In this document: positions 56,014-64,000 of the stretch, one piece after another
Numbering within the stretch: position 1 is the stretch's first letter
Layout of the letters: every line of letters starts with the position of its first letter
Assembly: GCA_913777615.1 (NCBI GenBank)
Contig: CAJYTK010000009.1
Span: 1-64,000 of the forward strand
DNA from: an uncultured Agrobacterium sp.
GTDB lineage: Bacteria; Pseudomonadota; Alphaproteobacteria; Rhizobiales; Rhizobiaceae
Length of the DNA: 64,000 nucleotides
Reading direction: 5' to 3'
The notes under the pieces: generated by a model
Database searches by the model: none
The model's input: the letters and a program-made list of their open reading frames with translations, nothing else
What the model was told of the DNA's origin: nothing
Position numbers and translations under genes: made by a program

Positions 56014-57261
56014 GTGACCGCAGACAAGAAAATCGTGGTGCTGCTGAAAGGCTATCCGCGCCTCTCCGAAACATTCATAGCGCAGGAATTGCTCGGCCTC
56101 GAAAAAGCTGGCTTGACGCTCGAACTCATGTCGATGCGCCGCCCGACCGACAAGAAGCGCCATCCGGTGCATGACGAAATCCGCGCACCCGTCAGCTATC
56201 TACCGGAATATCTTCATGAGGAGCCACTGCGTGTGCTGAAAGCGCTGTGGGCCTGCCGGAATAAGCCCGGCTTCGGAAGTGCGTTGCGCCAGTTCTTCCA
56301 CGATCTCGCCCAAGACTTTTCTCGCAACCGCTTCCGTCGTTTCGGTCAGGCCGCAGTGCTGTCCCATGAATGGCCACAGGACGCCGGCTGGCTGCATGTT
56401 CACTTTATCCACACGCCAGCGTCGGTTGCCGCCTACACCCATCTGATCACCGGCATTCCCTGGACGATCTCGGCGCATGCAAAAGACATCTGGACCTCAA
56501 CGGACGCCGATCTCTCTTACAAGCTCGGAAGCGCCCGCTGGGCGGTAACCTGCACCGCCAGCGGTTATCGCCATCTGCAAGACCTCTCGCCCAATCCAGC
56601 CACGGTCCATTTGAGCTATCACGGCCTCGACCTCACACGCTTCCCCCCGATGGAGGGTATGCGCCCGCCACGCGATGGTTCCGACCCCGCCGATCCGGTG
56701 CAGATCCTCAGTGTTGGCCGCGCGGTGAAGAAGAAGGGCATCGACATTCTGCTGAAGGCGCTCGCCGCCCTCCCAGCATCGCTGCACTGGCGCTTTACCC
56801 ATATTGGTGGCGGCGATGAGCTGGCGACGCTGAAAGCGCTTGCTGAGCAGTTGCGCATCGCCGACAAGATCACCTGGACGGGTGCGATGGACCAGAAGCA
56901 GGTGCTGGAGCAATATCGAAAGGCCGATCTCTTCGCGCTTGCCTGCCGCATCACCGCCGATGGCGACCGCGATGGCCTGCCCAACGTGCTGGTGGAAGCC
57001 TCAAGCCAGGCGCTAACCTGCGTGTCCACCAACATCTCCGGCATTCCCGAATTCTTCGTCGATGGCGAAAACGGCCTGCTGACCGAGCCGGAAAATGAAG
57101 CCGCGTTCTCGAAAGCCCTGGAGCGCGCAATCTCCGATCCAGCGCTCAGATCAAGACTGGGCGCTGCCGCTGAGCATCGCGTGCGCACCGCCTTCGATCA
57201 CCGCACCAGCATCACCGACCTGAAAAATCTCTTCGAACAGGAATGGGAGAAGACCTCGTGA
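56014..57261 (+). CDS. Glycosyltransferase family 4 protein
   Basis: A 415-residue GT4 enzyme from a GTG start behind AAGAAGG. It begins IVVLLKGYPRLSETFIAQEL, typical of GT4 exopolysaccharide transferases. The donor domain has ILSVGRAVKKKGIDILLKAL, TWTGAMDQKQVLEQYRKADL and a late EX7E-like region around DGLPNVLVEASSQALTCVST. All expected GT-B motifs are present. The stop overlaps the GTG start of the next gene (GTGA), so the two enzymes are made together. The product is probably a surface glycan or glycolipid head group. Confidence 0.9.
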   Translation: MTADKKIVVLLKGYPRLSETFIAQELLGLEKAGLTLELMSMRRPTDKKRHPVHDEIRAPVSYLPEYLHEEPLRVLKALWACRNKPGFGSALRQFFHDLAQDFSRNRFRRFGQAAVLSHEWPQDAGWLHVHFIHTPASVAAYTHLITGIPWTISAHAKDIWTSTDADLSYKLGSARWAVTCTASGYRHLQDLSPNPATVHLSYHGLDLTRFPPMEGMRPPRDGSDPADPVQILSVGRAVKKKGIDILLKALAALPASLHWRFTHIGGGDELATLKALAEQLRIADKITWTGAMDQKQVLEQYRKADLFALACRITADGDRDGLPNVLVEASSQALTCVSTNISGIPEFFVDGENGLLTEPENEAAFSKALERAISDPALRSRLGAAAEHRVRTAFDHRTSITDLKNLFEQEWEKTS

Positions 57262-58436
57262 CAATCGCCTCCGCCCCTGCCAGCAAGGCTCCCAGAGTTT
57301 TCTTCTATGTCCAGCATCTGCTCGGCATCGGCCATATTGCCCGCGCCAGCCGCGTCGCCCATGCGCTGGTGGCAGACGGCTTTGACGTGACAATGGTGAC
57401 GGGCGGAACGCCGGTGCCGGGCTTCCCCGGTGAGGGCATTCGCCATGTCGAACTGCCGCCGGTCGCCGTTGCCGATGGCAATTTCTCCGGCCTTGTCGAT
57501 GCCAACGGCGCGCCGGTGGACGATGCCTTCAAGGATAACCGCACCAGCATGCTGCTCGGCGCTTATCACGGCGCAAAACCGGATATCGTCATCATCGAGG
57601 CCTTCCCCTTTGGCCGTCGACAAGTGCGATTCGAACTCTTGCCGCTGCTGGCGGCGATCGAGAAAAGTCTCAAGCGCCCGCTGGTCATGACCTCGCTGCG
57701 AGACATCCTGCAGGAACGCGCCAAGCCCGGTCGTGACGAAGAAACGATCGATCTCGTCAAGAAGCACTTCGATACTGTGCTGGTCCATGGCGATCCGAAT
57801 TTCGTGCGGCTGGAAGAAACCTTTCCGCTGTCCGAACAGATCCGCCAGCGCATTGTCTATACCGGCCTGGTGGCACCCGGCAAACCGACGCCGCCGCAGG
57901 AGCGCTTCGATGTGGTGGTCTCGGCAGGCGGCGGTGCCGTCGGCGGCGCGCTTCTGAAAGCAGCGCTCGCAGCCGCACCACACATTCCGGAACTCAAGAC
58001 ATGGTGCCTGATCACCGGCCCGAACATGCCGCAGGCGGATTTCGATGCGATCTCGGCTGAAGCCGGCGACGCCATCTCCGTCTTCCGCTTCCGCAAGGAT
58101 TTCGCCAGCCTTCTCTCCGGTGCGAAGCTCTCCATCTCGCAAGCCGGCTACAACACCGTCTGCGACATTCTGCAAGCCAAATGCCGCTCGCTGCTCATCC
58201 CCTTTGCCGCAGGCGGCGAAACCGAACAAGGCGCCCGCGCCTCACGGCTGGCAAAGCTCGGCCTTGCTCAGGTGCTGGAAGAACATGCCATCGCGCCGCA
58301 GTCCATGGCCGAGGCGATTCGTGCAGCATTGGCGCTACCGGAGCCTGGTGAGATCACCCTCAATCTGGATGGCGCAAACGGCACGGCGCGTGTGCTGCGC
58401 AGGCTCTATGCGGAACATCAGATGGATGATGAGTAG
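57258..58436 (+). CDS. MurG-like GT-B glycosyltransferase
   Basis: A 392-residue GT-B protein. GTG 57258 overlaps the preceding stop and has GGGAGAAG as ribosome-binding site; ATG 57243 in the same frame lies inside the previous gene. The N-terminal loop is FYVQHLLGIGHIARASRVAH, and the donor half has VVVSAGGGAVGGALLKAAL and ISQAGYNTVCDILQAKCRSL. The QAGYNT block parallels GGYNT in the first gene of this group, so the two genes are probably distant paralogues. Substrates are not predictable. The gene ends 11 bases from the convergent flavoprotein gene. Confidence 0.86.
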   Translation: MTIASAPASKAPRVFFYVQHLLGIGHIARASRVAHALVADGFDVTMVTGGTPVPGFPGEGIRHVELPPVAVADGNFSGLVDANGAPVDDAFKDNRTSMLLGAYHGAKPDIVIIEAFPFGRRQVRFELLPLLAAIEKSLKRPLVMTSLRDILQERAKPGRDEETIDLVKKHFDTVLVHGDPNFVRLEETFPLSEQIRQRIVYTGLVAPGKPTPPQERFDVVVSAGGGAVGGALLKAALAAAPHIPELKTWCLITGPNMPQADFDAISAEAGDAISVFRFRKDFASLLSGAKLSISQAGYNTVCDILQAKCRSLLIPFAAGGETEQGARASRLAKLGLAQVLEEHAIAPQSMAEAIRAALALPEPGEITLNLDGANGTARVLRRLYAEHQMDDE

Positions 58437-58447
58437 GTCTCAGCCCT

Positions 58448-59698
58448 TCAATAGGTAATCTTCTCGCGCCTGAAGCCGAGCCCGATCAGACGGCCAGCGA
58501 GATGGGCTAGAAGTGGGAAGCGCAGGATAGCGCGAACGAAGGCGGGCGGGCCTTTGGACTTGGGTGCGGCTTCGTGATCCTTACGGTTCTTGCTGCGCAT
58601 CATCAATTGCAGCTTCTGCGTGGCTTTGGTCGGAAAGGTGCGGCGCTGTTGGATAGCCGTTAGATCGCCGTCGGAGATGACTCCTCTGTCACGCAGGGCG
58701 GGCACCAGAATATTGGCGGCCGCCACCGCATCCTGAATGGCGAGATTGACGCCGACGCCGCCGATCGGCGACATGGCGTGGGCGGCATCACCGATGCAGA
58801 TGAGGCCCGGCTTCCACCATTGCGTCAGCCGGTCGATGCGCACGGTGAGAAGATAGACATCATCGAAGCTCTTGATTTCCTGCAGTCGATCAGCAGGCAG
58901 CGGGCAGACCTCGGCAACCCTATGGCGAAAAGCTTCAATGCCTTTTTCGCTGATCTCAGCATAGACGCCCCGGCGCACCACATAACCGCACTGCCAGTAA
59001 TCGCCGCGATCGATCAGCACGAAGCCCTGCTGCGGACCGGCATGACCCATGGTTTCGTGAGGATCGCCTGGCTGTTTCGACAGCCGCATCCACAAAACCT
59101 CGGTCGGCACGCCGAAGCGTTCGATATGGAGACCGGCCTTGTCGCGCACCGTGGAATTGCGGCCATCGGCACCGACCACCAGATCGGCCTTCACGGTGAG
59201 TGTACCGGATGGGGTGGAGAGGACCACGCCGCTGACGCGCCCCTTCGTCTCGATGAGATCGCTGACAGCGGCGTTGTGCAGCAAACGGAAACTGTCGAAC
59301 TGCCCAGCCTTGCCTGCCAGGAAATTGAGGAAGTCCCATTGCGGCATAAAGGCGATGAACTTGTTTTTGACCGGCAGCCAGGAGAAATCCGCGATGGTGC
59401 GCTTCTCGCCGCCAATCTCCGCATGCAGCTTTTCCGCCTTGGTGTGCGGCAGCACCAGAAACTCCTCTGCAAAACCGAGTTGTTCGATGAGCGCAATCGT
59501 CGAGGGATGAATCGTATCACCGCGAAAATCGCGCAGGAAATCGCCATGCTTCTCGATGACCGTCACGTCGATGCCCGCCCTCGCCAGAAGCAGGCCGAGC
59601 ATCATGCCAGCGGGCCCGCCGCCGACGATGGCAACCGTGGTCTCTATTGCCTGAACATCGTCGCGGTGGTCGCTTGGCATGGCAATATCCTGTGTCAT
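58448..59698 (-). CDS. FAD-dependent aromatic hydroxylase-like monooxygenase
   Basis: A 416-residue flavoprotein of the p-hydroxybenzoate hydroxylase fold. Motifs are VAIVGGGPAGMMLGLLLARA at the N terminus, VVGADGRNSTVRDKAG (the DG motif) in the middle and LICIGDAAHAMSPIGGVGVN (the GD motif). The C-terminal tail of about 60 basic residues is variable. It probably inserts oxygen in an aromatic or quinone-type substrate with NAD(P)H, but the ring is unknown. The ATG at 59698 overlaps the PAP2 stop, indicating coupled translation; ATG 59701 is one codon upstream. Confidence 0.87.
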   Translation of the reverse strand: MTQDIAMPSDHRDDVQAIETTVAIVGGGPAGMMLGLLLARAGIDVTVIEKHGDFLRDFRGDTIHPSTIALIEQLGFAEEFLVLPHTKAEKLHAEIGGEKRTIADFSWLPVKNKFIAFMPQWDFLNFLAGKAGQFDSFRLLHNAAVSDLIETKGRVSGVVLSTPSGTLTVKADLVVGADGRNSTVRDKAGLHIERFGVPTEVLWMRLSKQPGDPHETMGHAGPQQGFVLIDRGDYWQCGYVVRRGVYAEISEKGIEAFRHRVAEVCPLPADRLQEIKSFDDVYLLTVRIDRLTQWWKPGLICIGDAAHAMSPIGGVGVNLAIQDAVAAANILVPALRDRGVISDGDLTAIQQRRTFPTKATQKLQLMMRSKNRKDHEAAPKSKGPPAFVRAILRFPLLAHLAGRLIGLGFRREKITY

Positions 59699-60396
59699 CA
59701 TGCCTGATCTGCAGGCGGAAGCGGCTTGTTCTTCGGATAGGGCCAACCCTTGACCAAACGGAACAACCATTCCTTGCGGGCGAAGATAAAGGCGAAGAGC
59801 ATGGACGTCCAGATACCGAGCAGAAGGCCAGCGGCCACATCGCTCGGATAATGCGCGCCGACGATCACCCGCGAAATGCCGATGACGAGCGCAAGGGCCA
59901 TGAAGACGTAACGAAAACGCGGGATCAACATGGCAAAAGCACCGAAAAAGGCACCCGCCGCCGTAGAATGACCGGACGGGAAACTCTCATAGAGATTGTC
60001 GCCGGTAAACGGCGTCAGGCTATAGGCGCCAATATCGCCATAAAGCTCAGGCCGTCCGCGACCGATGAGGAATTTCAGGAGATGCACGAAGATGCTGGCG
60101 CTGCCGATGGTCAGGAAGAAATAGGCAAAGAGCCGCATCGCCGTCCCGATCCTTGCCGAATAAGGGCTCGCCAGCAGAAAGCGCCCGGCAATATAGGCGA
60201 GGATGGCAAAAAGCCCGGTGCTGTAGAGCATCCAGCGGAAGGTGCCGAAATCGGTGATCGCCTTGTTGAATCCGACGATCGCGCCCGGAAGGGCCTGCGC
60301 GCGCTGCGAAATGCGCGGATCGAAAGGGATGAAGACGAGCACCAGCAGAAGAGTGATGACAAAAATCCAGCCGCTCGAGATCAAAAATCGCTTCAT
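59698..60396 (-). CDS. PAP2-family membrane phosphatase
   Basis: A 232-residue integral membrane phosphatase with about six helices. All three PAP2 signatures are present: KFLIGRGRP (KX6RP), SFPSGHSTAAGA (PSGH) and SRVIVGAHYPSD (SRX5HX3D). The active site faces the periplasm. Family members remove phosphate from undecaprenyl pyrophosphate, phosphatidylglycerol phosphate or lipid A (LpxE type); the substrate here is open. The first gene of a two-gene unit with the flavin monooxygenase. The gap to dxr upstream (225 bases) holds the divergent promoters and no gene. Confidence 0.92.
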   Translation of the reverse strand: MKRFLISSGWIFVITLLLVLVFIPFDPRISQRAQALPGAIVGFNKAITDFGTFRWMLYSTGLFAILAYIAGRFLLASPYSARIGTAMRLFAYFFLTIGSASIFVHLLKFLIGRGRPELYGDIGAYSLTPFTGDNLYESFPSGHSTAAGAFFGAFAMLIPRFRYVFMALALVIGISRVIVGAHYPSDVAAGLLLGIWTSMLFAFIFARKEWLFRLVKGWPYPKNKPLPPADQA

Positions 60397-60621
60397 GAAA
60401 ATCCTCTATTTATCAATGCCGTATCAGCACTTCAGCACCGCGTCGCATCAGCCACTCAAACTGCATGCTCGCGCTGCCATTAGCAAGCGGCGCACGCAGA
60501 TGTCATCGATGTGGAGAAGGACGCAGTGTGGCGAAAAATTGCTGACAGGCTTTGATCTTGTTCTGCCCCTGTTTCGCTTGTAGAGCCTTGAGGGAGAGTT
60601 TCCACGAAAGCCGGATTTCAT

Positions 60622-61821
60622 ATGACACGCCAAAAGGGCAGCAACCCGCCTGAAAAACTGACCGTCCTTGGCGCCACCGGCTCGATCGGTACAAACACGC
60701 TGGATGTCATTCGCCAGCTCGGTGGGCGGGACCGCTTCGAGGTTCTAGGCCTTACGGGTGCGGGCAATGTGGCGTTGCTGTCTGAACAGGCGCGCGAGTT
60801 CGGCGTGACGCTGGCAGTCACCGCCGACGACGAGAAATATGCCGAGTTGAAGGATGCGCTTTCCGGAAGCGGCATTACCGTCGCCTCTGGCAAAAGCGGC
60901 TTGCAGGAAGCCGCAAGTCTGGAGGCTGATTGGGTGATGGCGGCGATTGCCGGCACGCCTGGGCTCGAGCCGACGCTGACGGCGGCGCGGCGCGGTGCCA
61001 ACATCGCGCTCGCCAACAAGGAGTGCCTGGTCACCGGCGGCGATGTCTTCATCTCCACCATGCGCGAGGGCGGCGGCACGCTCATTCCGGTCGATAGCGA
61101 ACACAGCGCCATCTTCCAGTGCCTGGAACCCCAAAACCGCGACAAGGTGGAGCGCATCGTTCTCACTGCATCCGGCGGCCCCTTTCGCACCTGGAGCCGC
61201 GAACAGATGGACGGCGTCACCGCCGAGATCGCCCGTGCCCACCCCAACTGGTCCATGGGCTTGAAAGTCTCGATTGGCAGTGCCTCCATGTTCAACAAGG
61301 CGTTGGAAATGATCGAGGCAAAGTATCTCTTCGATCTTGAACCATCGCAGATCGAGGTGATCGTCCACCCGCAATCCATCATCCACTCCATGGTGGCCTA
61401 TACCGACGGATCGGTCATCGCCCAGCTTGGTTGCCCGGATATGCGCACGGCGATTGGCTATGCGCTGACCTATCCCAGCCGCGGCACGCTCGATGTCGAG
61501 CGGCTCGATTTCGCCAAGCTGGCACGGCTTGATTTCGAAGCGCCCGACGAGGAACGCTTTCCCTCGATCAGGCTCGCACGTCTGGCGCTGGAGCGCGGCG
61601 GTGTGCAAGGTGCGGTGCTGAACGCGGCGGAAGAAACAGCCTTCCACGCCTTCGTCGACGGAAAGATCGGCTTTCTGCATATGGCCGATACCGTCGAATC
61701 CGTCATGGAGAAAATGAATGACGGCAGGTCAGCTGACACGATCGATGCCATCTTGGCCGCCGATGCCGAGGCGCGCGCCTACGCCGAGGATGTCATTTCG
61801 CAAAAGCAGAAGCCCGCTTAG
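60622..61821 (+). CDS. dxr: 1-deoxy-D-xylulose 5-phosphate reductoisomerase
   Basis: Second step of the non-mevalonate isoprenoid pathway, converting DXP to MEP with NADPH. The 399-residue protein has the NADPH motif LGATGSIGTNTLDVI, the LANKECLVTGGD catalytic region, PVDSEHSAIFQCLE with metal ligands, ASGGPFRTW of the flexible loop region and HPQSIIHSMVAYTDGSVIAQ. Length and motifs are complete. Many alphaproteobacteria use DXR-like or other enzymes for this step; this is a classical Dxr. The ATG at 60622 follows GGGAGAG at a slightly long distance. Confidence 0.97.
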   Translation: MTRQKGSNPPEKLTVLGATGSIGTNTLDVIRQLGGRDRFEVLGLTGAGNVALLSEQAREFGVTLAVTADDEKYAELKDALSGSGITVASGKSGLQEAASLEADWVMAAIAGTPGLEPTLTAARRGANIALANKECLVTGGDVFISTMREGGGTLIPVDSEHSAIFQCLEPQNRDKVERIVLTASGGPFRTWSREQMDGVTAEIARAHPNWSMGLKVSIGSASMFNKALEMIEAKYLFDLEPSQIEVIVHPQSIIHSMVAYTDGSVIAQLGCPDMRTAIGYALTYPSRGTLDVERLDFAKLARLDFEAPDEERFPSIRLARLALERGGVQGAVLNAAEETAFHAFVDGKIGFLHMADTVESVMEKMNDGRSADTIDAILAADAEARAYAEDVISQKQKPA

Positions 61822-61980
61822 GCACAATAGCCGAAGATGACGCTTACAAGAGAAGACCTGCGAGACCCGCAGGCTGCAGCTGGAAAACCTGTTTTATAGT
61901 GGAAATGGTATAGAGCTGAATTAATATGAGATTAAATTATTAATGATAATTCCGACGACATAGTCGTTGGAGATATTGCA

Positions 61981-63369
61981 ATGTTCGGTTTTGCCCGCCC
62001 GAAAGAAGATTTTCGCCGTGAGCTTGCATCGTTTCTTTTCGAGAGCTCGCCGGATGCTTACTGCGTTCTGCGCGAAGGCAGGGTCGTCGCCTTCAACGAC
62101 GCGTTCCAGAAAGCCCTTCGTCAGCCGGCCGACACGATCAATGGCCTGACGCCTCCGGATTTTTCGCCGGAACGTCAGCCGGATGGGGAACGCTCCGACC
62201 AGAAGGCAAACGTGCATATCGGTCTGGCCATGAAGGAAGGATTTTCCCGCTTCGAATGGGAAGGACAGCGCCGCGACGGCAGCCTTTTCCAGGTTCAGGT
62301 TACGCTCATTTCCTGGAAGCGGAACGATGAAACACTGCTGATCGTCGTCTGGCAGGACATTGAAGAAATGATCCGGCTGCGCAATGCCGAACGCCAGCGC
62401 CAGGAACAGGCCGCACGGGAGGCAGAGGAAGACCGCGCGGCAATCGAGCAGCTGGCAGCAGGTCTTCGTCAGTTGGCCGATGGCAACTTGACACAACAGA
62501 TCGACCGCGCCTTCTCCCCAAAGACCGATAGCCTCCGACAGAATTTCAACGTTGCCACAGAGCAATTGCGCGCGCTCGTCAGTGAGGTGTCGAACGCCGT
62601 GACCTCGGTGCTGCATCGCTGTCGGGAGATTGGCTCCGCTTCCTCGGAACTGGCAGGTCGCACCGAGCGCCAGGCTGCAAGCATCGAAGAAGCGTCGGGA
62701 GCACTTTCACAGATCGTCAATACCGTGAGCGATGCGGCGAGCGCCTCTCGGTCCGCCAAAAAGACGATCGCACTCGCCAGCAATGACAGCGGCGAAGGCC
62801 ATGTGATTGTCGAGAAGGCAATCGCTGCCATGGAAGCCATCGACCGATCCTCCGGCGAAATCGCCAAGATCATCGGCGTCATCGATGAGATCGCCTTCCA
62901 GACCAATTTGCTGGCCCTGAACGCCGGCGTGGAAGCCGCCCGTGCGGGTGAAGCGGGCAAGGGGTTTGCCGTGGTGGCGCAGGAAGTGCGCGAGCTTGCC
63001 CAACGCTCTGCGACAGCGGCCCGGGAAATCCGCGCGCTGATCACCACGTCGAGCCAATTGGTGGAAAATGGCGTCGGCCTCGTCAACGAAACAGGCTCGG
63101 CCCTTGGTCGCATCTCTGCCCACATTGCGCAGGTCGGCGGCTCCGTCGAAACCATCGAACGCTCCGCCAGTGACCAGGAAGCCGCCATTCGCGAAATCGA
63201 TAGCGTTATTGGACAGGTTGATCAGGTCACGCAGAAGAATGCGGCGATGGTGGAAGAAACGGCTGCGGCATCCAATGCGATGATCGACGAAATGGTGGAG
63301 ATCGCGCGCAAGCTGCAAAGTTTCCGCACCGCCGGTGCCGAGCAAAGCTCTCGCCGCTGGGCGGCCTGA
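61981..63369 (+). CDS. Soluble PAS-containing methyl-accepting chemotaxis protein
   Basis: A 462-residue chemoreceptor with no membrane segment. Residues 10-120 form a PAS domain ([20 protein letters not shown], then [10 protein letters not shown]), followed by a helical linker and a HAMP-like part (about 160-205). The signalling domain has the highly conserved hairpin tip [20 protein letters not shown] (about 302-321) and [18 protein letters not shown]. Flanking helices carry possible methylation sites. A cytoplasmic signal such as redox or energy state is likely, but no cofactor residue is certain. It has its own transcription unit, without che genes nearby. Confidence 0.94.
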   Translation: MFGFARPKEDFRRELASFLFESSPDAYCVLREGRVVAFNDAFQKALRQPADTINGLTPPDFSPERQPDGERSDQKANVHIGLAMKEGFSRFEWEGQRRDGSLFQVQVTLISWKRNDETLLIVVWQDIEEMIRLRNAERQRQEQAAREAEEDRAAIEQLAAGLRQLADGNLTQQIDRAFSPKTDSLRQNFNVATEQLRALVSEVSNAVTSVLHRCREIGSASSELAGRTERQAASIEEASGALSQIVNTVSDAASASRSAKKTIALASNDSGEGHVIVEKAIAAMEAIDRSSGEIAKIIGVIDEIAFQTNLLALNAGVEAARAGEAGKGFAVVAQEVRELAQRSATAAREIRALITTSSQLVENGVGLVNETGSALGRISAHIAQVGGSVETIERSASDQEAAIREIDSVIGQVDQVTQKNAAMVEETAAASNAMIDEMVEIARKLQSFRTAGAEQSSRRWAA

Positions 63370-63429
63370 CGGTTGAACGGCAACATGCTCGGCCACGTCG
63401 CGCAGACTGTTTAAAACATGCACTGGTTT

Positions 63430-63470
63430 AAGGGTGGAGTGACCGATTTTGGCATCTCCGCCCTTCTTAT
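63430..63470 (+). terminator. Hairpin after the chemoreceptor gene
   Basis: AAGGGTGGAG (63430-63439) pairs with CTCCGCCCTT (63456-63465) with one G-U pair; the tail CTTATTAT is moderately T-rich. No gene is supported in 63370-63697. Confidence 0.55.
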
Positions 63471-63565
63471 TATGACTGACAGTCAGCGCGAAATGAGAAA
63501 GACGCCTGAAGGCTTCAGAAGCGAGGGCCATTGCTGATGGCTTGATGGCTAAAATCAAGATCTGC

Positions 63566-63591
63566 GGGACGCCGTGCTGTCGTCCCTTTTT
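63566..63591 (+). terminator. Second terminator-like hairpin
   Basis: GGGACG (63566-63571) pairs with CGTCCC (63581-63586), followed directly by five T residues. It lies about 110 bases before zinT. Confidence 0.65.
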
Positions 63592-63663
63592 CAACACCCT
63601 TCCTATTATTTAAAGTTCCGGAAACGGACTTGCCACCTCCATGCTTTCCCGTTATGTCGCCTT

Positions 63664-63685
63664 TTGTTACGTTATTACATCACAA
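63664..63685 (+). promoter_or_regulatory. Candidate Zur box before zinT
   Basis: A 22-base imperfect palindrome beginning TTGTTACGTTA and ending TTACATCACAA; eight of eleven symmetric base pairs agree. It lies just before the ribosome-binding site GAGGAA of zinT, as expected for zinc-dependent repression. The match to rhizobial Zur boxes is from memory and only approximate. Confidence 0.5.
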
Positions 63686-63697
63686 TGAGGAAACACG

Positions 63698-64000
63698 ATG
63701 AAACTCACGCAAGCCCTCGCCCTTTCCGTTAGCTCGCTGCTGCTTCTGTCCGCCGCTGCGGTGGCGCAGGAGAAATCGGCACCATCGAAGTCCGAAACCC
63801 ACAATCACGCCCATAACCATTCCCATGGGCATTCACATGGTTCCAGCGACGTCTATAAGGGCTACTTTGAAGACAGCGCCGTTAAGGAACGCCCGCTCTC
63901 TGATTGGGAAGGCGATTGGCAGTCGGTTTATCCTTATCTCAAGGATGGCACGCTCGATCCGGTGATGCAGCACAAGGCCGAGCACGGCAAGAAGAGCGCC
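63698..64000 (+). CDS. zinT: Zinc/cadmium-binding periplasmic protein ZinT (partial, cut by window end)
   Basis: The first 101 codons of a ZinT (YodA) gene. The product starts with a signal peptide, MKLTQALALSVSSLLLLSAA, cut near AVAQ. A His-rich segment follows (THNHAHNHSHGHSHG), able to bind several zinc ions and pass them to the ZnuABC importer. The ZinT core then begins with YKGYFEDSAVKERPLSDWEG and DWQSVYPYLKDGTLDPVM, the latter a family hallmark. The gene continues past 64000. The ATG at 63698 has GAGGAA six bases upstream, and a candidate Zur box precedes it. Confidence 0.93.
   Translation, partial: MKLTQALALSVSSLLLLSAAAVAQEKSAPSKSETHNHAHNHSHGHSHGSSDVYKGYFEDSAVKERPLSDWEGDWQSVYPYLKDGTLDPVMQHKAEHGKKSA

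Noticed and set aside
63475-63540. 21-codon ORF between the chemoreceptor gene and zinT
   Set aside because: It lies between two terminator-like hairpins, has no good ribosome-binding site and no recognisable features.

Overview
The window looks like chromosome of a Rhizobiaceae bacterium, most likely of the Agrobacterium/Rhizobium branch. The genes are GC-rich. Homologues that I recognise point the same way: an AmeR/AmeABC-type efflux locus, a CyaC-type redox-sensing adenylate cyclase, a glycine-type amino acid:carrier-protein ligase cluster and a thiCOSG operon behind a TPP riboswitch. Several intergenic palindromes are of the kind common in rhizobia. No tRNA, rRNA, CRISPR array, prophage or intact insertion sequence was found. 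Gene assignments rest on motifs and remembered family features; no database search was possible.

Layout. 1-110: a strong promoter reading leftwards out of the window. 306-8041: purC, then a TetR repressor and a tripartite RND efflux operon (ameRABC-like), with a candidate operator at the end of the repressor gene. 8548-11479: efp on the minus strand, divergent from epmA and epmB, together the whole EF-P beta-lysylation pathway. 11480-14202: two small ORFs, a stand-alone Lrp-type ligand-binding domain and an amine-oxidase-like flavoprotein. 14203-15970: a lower-GC islet with a Panacea/SocA-domain antitoxin translationally coupled to an unrecognised 256-aa protein, the best candidate here for an undescribed system. 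15971-19442: molybdate uptake (candidate ModE box, modA, a three-copy inverted-repeat element, modB, modC), facing a ModE-type DNA-binding protein that lies downstream of a P1-family peptidase. 20621-24598: thiamine biosynthesis thiC-thiO-thiS-thiG under a TPP riboswitch, on the minus strand and without thiE.

24781-36866 is a long plus-strand run. It opens with a carrier protein, an acyl-CoA dehydrogenase-like enzyme, an amino acid:carrier-protein ligase, a DUF1839/BtrH-like protein and a family-2 glycosidase-like protein. It continues with an ABC exporter-like protein whose ATP site is degenerate, a lone cyclic-nucleotide-binding domain, a metallo-beta-lactamase-fold hydrolase and a CyaC-type cyclase. 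The first block probably loads an amino acid on a carrier and transfers it to an unknown acceptor. The last three genes could form a cyclic-nucleotide signalling module.

36999-43287: an M20 amidohydrolase, a polar amino acid ABC transporter, an unusual binding-protein-fold enzyme and a divergent MocR regulator. 43297-58436: surface-polysaccharide functions (methyltransferase, nucleotide-sugar dehydrogenase, five glycosyltransferases, a deacetylase-fold protein) interrupted by a peptide-type ABC operon. 58448-64000: a flavin hydroxylase overlapping a PAP2 phosphatase, dxr, a soluble PAS-containing chemoreceptor, and the start of zinT at the window edge.
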